Part shown: positions 1 through 4,449 of the stretch, one piece after another
Numbering within the stretch: the first letter of the stretch is position 1
Layout: every line of letters starts with the position of its first letter
Assembly (NCBI GenBank): GCA_024653985.1
Contig: JANLIS010000104.1
Location: 1-5,177 of the forward strand
DNA: 5,177 bases
From: Candidatus Roizmanbacteria bacterium
GTDB lineage: Bacteria; Patescibacteriota; Microgenomatia; UBA1406; GWC2-37-13
Direction of reading: 5' to 3'
Notes under the pieces: generated by a model
What the model was told of the DNA's origin: nothing
Seen by the model: only the letters and a program-made list of their open reading frames with translations
The model's database searches: none
Position numbers and translations under genes: made by a program

Positions 1-1
1 T

Positions 2-418
2 ATGATCCTCAAAGTTTTTACTGATGGAGGGAGCAAAGGTAATCCCGGCCTGGCCTCAATTGGAGGGGTTGGATATATTAATAGTAAAAAGGTCTTTGAT
101 TTTAAAAAATCAATTGGAGTCGCAACAAATAATGATGCGGAATATAAAGCGCTAATACATGCGCTTGAAATTATAAATCCTAAATCACAAATCACAAATA
201 AATCTAAAATTTTAAATTTAAAAAAAATCGAATTTTATAGCGACTCTCGATTAATGGTTAATCAGGTTAAGGGGTTGTTCAAAGTAAAAAATGGAAGAAT
301 AAAAGAATATATATTAATTATTCGTGGACTTGAACAGGAAATAAATCTACCAATCTCCTACCATTATGTCCCCCGTGAGCAGAATGTTGAAGCCGACCTA
401 CTGGTAAATTCTGTTTAA
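2..418 (+). CDS. RNase HI-like ribonuclease (RVT_3 / RNase H type 1 fold)
   Basis: This 138-residue protein should cleave the RNA strand of RNA-DNA hybrids in the cytoplasm, helping to remove R-loops or primers. The N-terminal strand carries DGGSKGNPG with catalytic D8. The helix motif TNNDAEYKAL gives E47, YSDS gives D81, and the C-terminal PREQNVEAD gives D132, so the D-E-D-D metal-binding set is complete. The length fits the short stand-alone RNase HI-like family. The ATG at position 2 is the natural family start, but its upstream region lies outside the window, so no ribosome site can be judged. Residues 59-73 form an insertion of about ten residues between the helix after E47 and the YSDS strand, encoded by a 7-bp tandem repeat (see 175-202). 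The true substrate preference (RNase H versus RNase H-like helper) cannot be read from sequence. The family call is secure. Confidence 0.9.
   Translation: MILKVFTDGGSKGNPGLASIGGVGYINSKKVFDFKKSIGVATNNDAEYKALIHALEIINPKSQITNKSKILNLKKIEFYSDSRLMVNQVKGLFKVKNGRIKEYILIIRGLEQEINLPISYHYVPREQNVEADLLVNSV
175..202 (+). repeat. 7-bp tandem repeat inside the RNase H gene
   Basis: There are four consecutive 7-bp units of the form AAATCNN (AAATCCT, AAATCAC twice, then a decayed AAATAAA), followed by further AT-rich sequence to about 222. The period is not a multiple of three, yet the reading frame stays open. The units encode a polar segment (P60-K67: proline, lysine, serine, glutamine, threonine, asparagine) in a loop where relatives have a much shorter connection. 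The likely origin is expansion or insertion of intergenic-type repeat DNA tolerated in a surface loop. Confidence 0.7.
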
Positions 419-488
419 GCTAAAGTAGTATTAATCCAATTATATATTTGTGAAGATCTAATCTATCGATTTTGTAGGTTATAAGCGA
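419..488. other. Featureless AT-rich spacer after the RNase H gene
   Basis: This is the 70-bp AT-rich stretch between the RNase H stop codon and the promoter of the next gene. I see no convincing rho-independent terminator (no GC stem followed by a T run), no open frame and no tandem repeat. How RNase H transcription ends is not apparent. Confidence 0.5.
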
Positions 489-517
489 TTGACATATATT
501 CAACAAATTAGTCTAAT
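489..517 (+). promoter_or_regulatory. Sigma70-type promoter of the four-helix-bundle gene and dprA
   Basis: A perfect -35 box TTGACA (489-494) is followed by a 17-bp spacer and TCTAAT (512-517), one mismatch from TATAAT. Transcription would start near 524, leaving a leader of about 20 nt before the ATG at 545. The -10 box is itself part of the first unit of the 9-bp repeat array, so repeat and promoter are physically merged. This is the best promoter match in the window. It is called from consensus only. Confidence 0.65.
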
Positions 518-554
518 AAGTCTTATTTGACTAATTAGACAAATATGACCAATT
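510..554 (+). repeat. 9-bp tandem array 1, spanning promoter and start codon
   Basis: Five contiguous degenerate 9-bp units are visible (starts at 510, 519, 528, 537 and 546) with consensus roughly AGTCTAATW. Examples are AGTCTAATA at 510 and AGTCTTATT at 519. The first unit supplies the -10 box of the promoter. The ATG at 545 straddles units four and five, so the protein begins with repeat-derived codons (M-T-N). The same unit recurs inside the gene at 881-926 and again at 4344-4379. Confidence 0.8.
511..540. repeat. Inverted repeat overlapping the promoter (possible operator)
   Basis: Positions 511-522 and 529-540 are inverted copies: GTCTAAT pairs with ATTAGAC and AGTC with GACT. This gives 11 of 12 matched positions around a 6-bp centre (523-528). 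It covers the -10 box and the predicted transcription start, which is where an operator would sit. It arises because some 9-bp units are reverse-complement variants of others. No T-tract follows, so it is not a terminator. The operator role is inference. Confidence 0.5.
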
Positions 555-1090
555 TGGGCGGATATAAATCCCTTATTGTATATTGGCTTGCAACTGATAT
601 TTATGATTTGACGGTAATTTTTTGTAATCGACATATAGATAAAAAGTCTCGTACAACGGATCAGATGATACAAGCAGCTCGAAGTGGTAAACAGAATATA
701 GTTGAAGGGTCGTTAGAACCAAGTGTTGAAAGTAATATTAAGTTAACTGGAATCGCCCGCGCCAGTTTTGGAGAATTGTTAGAGGATTATAAAGACTATC
801 TAAGACAAAATAATTTGCCCATTTGGTCAAAAGATGATAATCGAGTTTGGAAAATTCGGAAAATGCGAATTTTCCCAAATGAGTCCAATAAGTCTAATGA
901 GACTAATTCGTCTTATTCATCTTATTTAAATAATGCAAAATCTTTCGCGAACCTTATGGTCACTCTCTGTTTTAAAGAAGGGTATCTTCTTGACAAATTA
1001 TTAATATCACAACAAGAAAAATTTATAAAAAAAGGCGGTTTTTGGGAAAATCTTTTTAAAAAAAGAATTGAGTTTAAAAATAGATTTTAA
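545..1090 (+). CDS. Four-helix-bundle protein, S23/IVP-like, with C-terminal 'suffix' domain
   Basis: This 181-residue protein resembles the four-helix-bundle proteins related to the 23S rRNA intervening-sequence protein (S23 family), in the subgroup with a 'four helix bundle suffix' domain. The cellular role of that group is not established. The recognisable core is GGYKSL near the N-terminus, then DLTVIFCNRHIDKKSRTTDQ, AARSGKQNIVEGS (residues 45-56) and ARASFGELLEDYKDYLRQ (residues 71-88). The last helix (about 131-160) carries LLDKLL and ends in KKGGFWENLFKKR. Between helices three and four lies a low-complexity linker, residues 113-127, built of N/S/T/Y triplets encoded by 9-bp repeats. 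There is no signal peptide or membrane segment. The ATG lies inside a repeat array, with no Shine-Dalgarno sequence. The stop is 2 bp before dprA, so the two are very likely co-transcribed. Confidence 0.85.
   Translation: MTNLGGYKSLIVYWLATDIYDLTVIFCNRHIDKKSRTTDQMIQAARSGKQNIVEGSLEPSVESNIKLTGIARASFGELLEDYKDYLRQNNLPIWSKDDNRVWKIRKMRIFPNESNKSNETNSSYSSYLNNAKSFANLMVTLCFKEGYLLDKLLISQQEKFIKKGGFWENLFKKRIEFKNRF
849..875. repeat. Perfect 10-bp inverted repeat inside the four-helix-bundle gene
   Basis: GGAAAATTCG (849-858) and CGAATTTTCC (866-875) are exact reverse complements around a 7-bp loop. With one bulged C the pairing can continue three more bases outward. The hairpin ends six bases before the internal 9-bp array. 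It encodes the charged/hydrophobic stretch around residues 102-111, where the family is variable. An mRNA hairpin, a recombination footprint or chance are all possible. Confidence 0.6.
881..926 (+). repeat. 9-bp tandem array 2, in-frame inside the four-helix-bundle gene
   Basis: There are five degenerate 9-bp units, best aligned with array 1 at 882, 891, 900, 909 and 918 (for example AGTCTAATG at 891 and CGTCTTATT at 909). They are the same family as the units upstream of the gene. Because nine is a multiple of three, each unit adds three codons and yields the triplets ESN, KSN, ETN, SSY and SSY in the linker before the last helix. Copy-number change would alter linker length without shifting frame. 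Confidence 0.85.
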
Positions 1091-1092
1091 TA

Positions 1093-2196
1093 ATGAAAAG
1101 AATAAGTAGTGATCTGCCTTATTATTTAGGTTTTTCATACTGCCTCGGTATTGGTCCAATGAAATTTTCAAAACTGAAAAAGTATTTTAAATCGGCTAAA
1201 CAAGCTTATTTAGCCAACAATAGTAATCTTGAAAAAGTATTAGGTTTTGCGCTTTCAAAAAAATTTATCGAATTTAGGCGAAAATTCAACTTTAATAAAG
1301 AAATGGAAATGTTAAAGAAAAATGCAGTGACAGTTTTAACGGTTGATAGTATAGATTATCCTGAAAGTTTAAAAAATATTTCCGATTCGCCGATTTGTTT
1401 ATATGTAAAAGGGAATTCTGCTTTATTAGGCTCTGTTTCAAGCGACTTTTTTTTTAGTATTGTAGGAACCCGTAAACCAACTTCATATGGTAGACAAATT
1501 ACCTATAAATTTGCCCGTGAATTGACCGAAGTGGGCTTTGTTATCGTTTCAGGTATGGCGATGGGTGTCGACACCATCGCTCATCAAGCAACACTAGATA
1601 GCGGAGGAAAGACGGTTGCCGTTCTGGGATGTGGAGTGAACGTTATTTATCCACCATCAAACTGGCAACTGTACAAAAACATTATTAAAACCGGTGGATC
1701 TGTTATCAGCGAATTTCCACCGAATCAATATGTTTTGAAAGGCCTATTCATTTCCAGGAATAGGATTATTTCTGGCCTATCTCGTGGTGTTTTAATCTCC
1801 GAAGGAGGTAAATTTTCGGGGGCATTGATTACGGCTAAATTTGCCGGAATACAGGGAAAAGATGTTTTTGCAGTCCCTTCGCCTATTAATTCCGAAATGG
1901 CCCCAGCTCCAAACTTATTAATCAAACAAGGTGCAAAAATGGTCACTTCGACCCAAGATATTTTGGACGAATTTGGAATAAATATTACTCCGAAAAAAAG
2001 TAAAGATATTAGGAAAAATTTAAGTGATTCTGGAAAATTGATCTTTGATATTTTAATTAAATGCCCAAGGACTATCGATGAAATTGCCAATGAGACTGCC
2101 AAAATGATTCCAGAGATCTTAAACACAATATCAGTACTTGAAATCAATGGAATAGTTGAAAAAAATATTGAAAAAAAATACCAGATTAAGATTTAA
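1093..2196 (+). CDS. dprA: DNA-processing protein DprA
   Basis: DprA binds incoming single-stranded DNA in the cytoplasm and loads RecA during natural transformation. The 367 residues match the family: an N-terminal helical (SAM/HhH-like) region around residues 10-40 with LGIGPMKFSKL, then the Rossmann-like DprA core. Core motifs include FSIVGTRKPTSYGRQ (121-135), VSGMAMGVDTIAHQATL (152-168), VAVLGCGVNVIYPP (175-188), ISEFPP (205-210), SRNRIISGLS (221-230) and SGALITAKFAG (242-252). A C-terminal winged-helix segment follows (about 314-365). Small departures from the usual pattern are VPSP where VPG is common and APN where a Gly-containing GxN is usual; both lie in the loop at 261-274. The ATG follows the preceding stop by 2 bp and has no Shine-Dalgarno sequence, so translational coupling is likely. 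Transcription ends at the hairpin at 2206-2230. Confidence 0.95.
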   Translation: MKRISSDLPYYLGFSYCLGIGPMKFSKLKKYFKSAKQAYLANNSNLEKVLGFALSKKFIEFRRKFNFNKEMEMLKKNAVTVLTVDSIDYPESLKNISDSPICLYVKGNSALLGSVSSDFFFSIVGTRKPTSYGRQITYKFARELTEVGFVIVSGMAMGVDTIAHQATLDSGGKTVAVLGCGVNVIYPPSNWQLYKNIIKTGGSVISEFPPNQYVLKGLFISRNRIISGLSRGVLISEGGKFSGALITAKFAGIQGKDVFAVPSPINSEMAPAPNLLIKQGAKMVTSTQDILDEFGINITPKKSKDIRKNLSDSGKLIFDILIKCPRTIDEIANETAKMIPEILNTISVLEINGIVEKNIEKKYQIKI

Positions 2197-2205
2197 TATT
2201 GTAGT

Positions 2206-2230
2206 GGCTTGATTTATCAAGCCTGTTTTT
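2206..2230 (+). terminator. Rho-independent terminator of dprA
   Basis: GGCTTGA (2206-2212) and TCAAGCC (2217-2223) form a perfect 7-bp stem with a TTTA loop, followed directly by TGTTTTT. It lies ten bases after the dprA stop and ends at the stop codon of the convergent M20 gene. On the minus strand the stem is not followed by a T run, so it should work well only for dprA. Confidence 0.85.
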
Positions 2231-3542
2231 ACTGAGATATTATTTTTTCTAAAGACACGATCCCTTTATAGAACATTTCTTCGTCAATATTTTCGTTCGG
2301 GGCATGAATATTTTCATCAGGCAATGTAAAACCTGTTAAAATAATCGGTTTCTTAAATAGTCGTTGCAAAACTTCTGCGGCTGCAATTGACCCACCAGAC
2401 CGGTTAAAATAAGTTTTATTTTTAAATACATCGCTTAAAATCTCAGCTGTTTTTTTTGCAAAATGATTTTCAAAATCAGTATAAAAAGGGTCACCACCAT
2501 CGCTGATCTCAAGAACATAATCTACTCCTTTTGGTAAATTTCTTCGTATAAAGTCTTCCGTGATCTTTTTTATTTCTTGTGATATTTGATTAGGAACCAA
2601 CCTGATTGAGAATTTTAATGTTGCCTCGCTTGGGATAATTGTTTTGGCTCCCTGACCAGTATAACCGGACACGATTCCATTAACCTCAAAAGACGGCAAT
2701 ACTTTAGAGCTCAGAAAATCACCGATAAATTTTTTGATACCGGCGTTTTTCTTTTCTGTTTCGTCATCCGATATAAATTCGCTGAGCAGATCTCTTTCTT
2801 TTTGACTGATTTTTTTAACGGTGCTATAAAATTCCGGAATCTTTATTTCGTTTGTTTCTCCATTTTTTATCTTGGCTAAAAGCTCTGCAATAATTTGAGC
2901 CGGATTCATAACCCTATTTCCATATATCCCCGAATGAAGGTCTGTCTTCCCAATCTTTATCTTCAACTCTCCGGTAATGATTCCCCTTAATCCATAAAAT
3001 ATCTGTGGAATATTTTTGGCCTTCATACCCATATCAAAAATATAAAACACATCAACTGTCTCCAAATCTTTCTTTGCCTGACCGACAAAAAGTTCAAAAT
3101 TTGCGCCCTTATTCTCTTCCTCTCCTTCAAAAACTAAAACAATATTGTTCGATAATTTTTTATTTTTAATTGATCGGTCTATGGCAGTTAAGATCTGGAT
3201 TATATGTCCCTTATCATCCGCAACTCCCCGCCCATAGATCTTTCCACCTCTTATATCAAGCTTGAATGGCGGGCTATCCCACTTGTCTACAGGGTCTTCC
3301 GGTTGAACATCATAATGAGCATATATCCCGATCGTTTTTAAGTTTGGAGAAATGATCCTTTTTGCAACTATCAATGGAGAACTATCTTTTATTTGATAAA
3401 TATCAACTTCAAAACCAAGCTTGCTTATCATTTTTTTTAAAAAATCAACTGCTTTCAATATCTCCCTATATCTTGATTTATCAGTAGAGACAGATTCTAT
3501 GGCAATGAAGTCAGATAATAGTTTAATTGATTGATTATTCAT
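2229..3542 (-). CDS. M20-family metallopeptidase (dipeptidase-like)
   Basis: This is a 437-residue zinc-dependent amidohydrolase of the M20 (ArgE/DapE/CPG2/carnosinase-like) family, expected to cleave small peptides in the cytoplasm; no signal peptide is present. The dinuclear metal site can be followed: H76 in YAHYDVQP, bridging D109 in GRGVADDKG, catalytic E142 and metal ligand E143 in FEGEEENKG, D170 in IFDMG, and H413 in ENIHAPNE. The dimerisation (lid) domain starts around DLHSGIYGNR (201-210) with its conserved His and returns to the catalytic domain after FSIRLVPNQ (311-319). GGSIAAAE (383-390) is the usual substrate-side loop. The length is normal for the dipeptidase branch. The exact substrate cannot be assigned. 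No Shine-Dalgarno is seen. The palindromic element begins just 7 bp upstream of the ATG, so the 5' leader is built from it. The gene faces dprA convergently and the epimerase gene divergently. Confidence 0.92.
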   Translation of the reverse strand: MNNQSIKLLSDFIAIESVSTDKSRYREILKAVDFLKKMISKLGFEVDIYQIKDSSPLIVAKRIISPNLKTIGIYAHYDVQPEDPVDKWDSPPFKLDIRGGKIYGRGVADDKGHIIQILTAIDRSIKNKKLSNNIVLVFEGEEENKGANFELFVGQAKKDLETVDVFYIFDMGMKAKNIPQIFYGLRGIITGELKIKIGKTDLHSGIYGNRVMNPAQIIAELLAKIKNGETNEIKIPEFYSTVKKISQKERDLLSEFISDDETEKKNAGIKKFIGDFLSSKVLPSFEVNGIVSGYTGQGAKTIIPSEATLKFSIRLVPNQISQEIKKITEDFIRRNLPKGVDYVLEISDGGDPFYTDFENHFAKKTAEILSDVFKNKTYFNRSGGSIAAAEVLQRLFKKPIILTGFTLPDENIHAPNENIDEEMFYKGIVSLEKIISQ

Positions 3543-3645
3543 AAAAACATGTCATTCCCGTGAAGACGGGAATCCAGACTAGATATACATTGCAAAAATG
3601 TAATTATCGACTGGATCCCCTCCTACGAGGGGATGACAAAAAACA
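3543..3645. mobile_element. Palindromic MITE/REP-like element with 7-bp flanking direct repeats
   Basis: An 89-bp element (3550-3638) begins TGTCAT and ends ATGACA. Each arm is itself a perfect 8-bp hairpin: ATTCCCGT/ACGGGAAT at 3554-3573 with loop GAAG, and ATCCCCTC/GAGGGGAT at 3615-3634 with loop CTAC. The hairpins are joined by inverted ATCCAG/CTGGAT. A third small hairpin, TACATT/AATGTA (3586-3602), sits at the centre. AAAAACA lies immediately outside both ends (3543-3549 and 3639-3645), as expected for a target-site duplication. It carries no open frame and would have to be moved in trans. The left arm fits the ATTCCC-N8-GGGAAT pattern known from neisserial dRS3 repeats; this is resemblance only. 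Confidence 0.75.
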
Positions 3646-3661
3646 ACATTCTACTTATATT
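3633..3661 (+). promoter_or_regulatory. Candidate promoter of the epimerase-like gene
   Basis: ATGACA (3633-3638, one mismatch from TTGACA), a 17-bp spacer, and TATATT (3656-3661, one mismatch from TATAAT) predict a start near 3668 and a leader of about 14 nt. The -35 box coincides with the terminal hexamer of the palindromic element, so the element would supply half of the promoter. The call rests on consensus matching in AT-rich DNA. Confidence 0.5.
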
Positions 3662-3681
3662 TTAGTGTTACAATTATTGAT

Positions 3682-4350
3682 ATGCAAATCTGTCCGTCAA
3701 TACTTGAACCAACAGTAGATTCGCTTGTTTCAACCATTAACCGGCTTTCCCCTTTTTATAAATATTTTCAAATCGATATCGCCGATGGAATTTTCGTCGC
3801 TAACAAAACAGTCCAAATTGATGAAATTAAAAAATCCATTCAACAATTGAACAATGAAACAATGAAGCAATGTTTTTTCGATTTTCACCTAATGGTTTCA
3901 GATTTCAAATCAGACATCAATAAACTTAATGACCTGAAAAAATTTATTAACATTAAAAATATTTTTATTCATTTATCAGCCATTGAAAATTTTAAAATGA
4001 AAATTGAAGAATTATCCTCCCTTCCTATAGGATTAACTCTTAACCCTCAGGATCAAGTTGATGATTTAGTTCGTCATTATAACCTAACTAATATTCCAAC
4101 CATTCAAATAATGTCTGTTACTCCTGGAGTTCAAGGAAACCCTTTCTTGCCTGATACGTTAAAGAAAATTGAACAGATAAGGGTACTTGGTTATAGGAAT
4201 GAAATCTTCCTTGACGGGGCTGTCAATGACAAGACACTTCCGTTTATAAACGAGCAAAAATTTAAACCCGATGTCGTCTGTCCAGGAAGTTTTTTGACTA
4301 AAGCAAAAGATCTGGAAAAGAATGTTAAGTATTTAAAACAATTGACCTAA
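3682..4350 (+). CDS. Ribulose-phosphate 3-epimerase-like TIM-barrel protein
   Basis: This 222-residue protein has the family layout of ribulose-5-phosphate 3-epimerase, a pentose-phosphate pathway enzyme: PSIL (5-8), QIDIADGIF (30-38), DFHLMVS (67-73), GLTLNP (117-122), IMSVTPGVQGNPF (143-155), FLDGAVN (176-182) and CPGSF (200-204). The acid/base aspartates D32 and D178 and metal ligand H69 are kept. The usual metal-binding His of the HxDxMDG motif is replaced by Q30 and the Met by A34. Activity as a standard metal-dependent epimerase is therefore uncertain, and another sugar-phosphate epimerase or isomerase role is possible. An insertion of several residues (about 54-64), encoded by an 8-bp repeat, precedes the DFHLMV strand. 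The stop codon lies in the first unit of a 9-bp repeat array. There is no Shine-Dalgarno. gpmA follows in the same direction 99 bp later. Confidence 0.82.
   Translation: MQICPSILEPTVDSLVSTINRLSPFYKYFQIDIADGIFVANKTVQIDEIKKSIQQLNNETMKQCFFDFHLMVSDFKSDINKLNDLKKFINIKNIFIHLSAIENFKMKIEELSSLPIGLTLNPQDQVDDLVRHYNLTNIPTIQIMSVTPGVQGNPFLPDTLKKIEQIRVLGYRNEIFLDGAVNDKTLPFINEQKFKPDVVCPGSFLTKAKDLEKNVKYLKQLT
3844..3872 (+). repeat. 8-bp tandem repeat inside the epimerase-like gene
   Basis: Units beginning at 3844, 3852, 3860 and 3868 follow CAATGAAN (CAATTGAA, CAATGAAA, CAATGAAG, CAATG). They encode a polar loop insertion (about residues 55-64) relative to typical bacterial epimerases. A related fragment, CAATTGAACATTGG, is found in the downstream spacer at 4394-4407. 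The period is not a multiple of three, but the frame is open. Confidence 0.7.
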
Positions 4351-4369
4351 TTAACCTAATTATTCTAAT
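4342..4369 (+). promoter_or_regulatory. Weak candidate promoter for gpmA, made of 9-bp repeat units
   Basis: TTGACC (4342-4347) and TCTAAT (4364-4369) are separated by 16 bp. The predicted start near 4376 leaves a leader of about 75 nt before the gpmA ATG. Both boxes lie in or at the edge of 9-bp array 3, and the -10 is the same TCTAAT used upstream of the four-helix-bundle gene. Read-through from the epimerase gene is an equally good explanation for gpmA expression. Confidence 0.3.
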
Positions 4370-4379
4370 TGATCTAAAA
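4344..4379 (+). repeat. 9-bp tandem array 3, across the epimerase stop codon
   Basis: Four 9-bp units start at 4344, 4353, 4362 and 4371, with consensus NNYCTAATT (GACCTAATT, AACCTAATT, ATTCTAATT, then a decayed GATCTAAAA). They align in register with arrays 1 and 2 through the CTAAT core. The first unit contains the last codons and the TAA stop of the epimerase gene. Confidence 0.75.
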
Positions 4380-4449
4380 AAATCCCAATCACACAATTGA
4401 ACATTGGTAATTTTTTAGAAATTAGGTAATTAGTAATTAGAAATTTAAT
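4380..4449. repeat. Spacer with inverted ATTAG copies facing array 3
   Basis: The 70 bp before gpmA hold three ATTAG copies at 4421, 4429 and 4436 (spacing 8 and 7), the reverse complement of the CTAAT core of array 3. AATTAGGT at 4420-4427 can pair over eight bases with ACCTAATT at 4345-4352 or 4354-4361, so the transcript leader could fold back on the end of the epimerase gene. A fragment of the 8-bp repeat family lies at 4394-4407. I see no GC-rich terminator here. Confidence 0.5.

Noticed and set aside
511..540. Terminator of the RNase H gene.
   Set aside because: The stem is AT-rich, has no following T run, and sits on a strong promoter.
510..926. CRISPR array.
   Set aside because: The units are 9 bp, contiguous and degenerate, without spacers of 25-40 bp, and no cas gene is present.
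545..1090. A 23S rRNA intervening sequence.
   Set aside because: S23-like proteins are known from such insertions, but no rRNA sequence flanks this gene; its neighbours are protein genes.
545..1090. Accessory variability determinant (Avd) of a diversity-generating retroelement.
   Set aside because: It shares the four-helix-bundle fold, but no reverse transcriptase, template repeat or variable repeat pair is visible in the window.
1725..2147. A 140-codon open frame on the minus strand opposite dprA.
   Set aside because: It lies wholly antisense to conserved DprA motifs, and its product is a hydrophobic, low-quality sequence with no recognisable family.
3554..3634. Pair of rho-independent terminators.
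   Set aside because: Neither hairpin is followed directly by a T run in the sense of a gene ending there, and both flanking genes start here and do not end.
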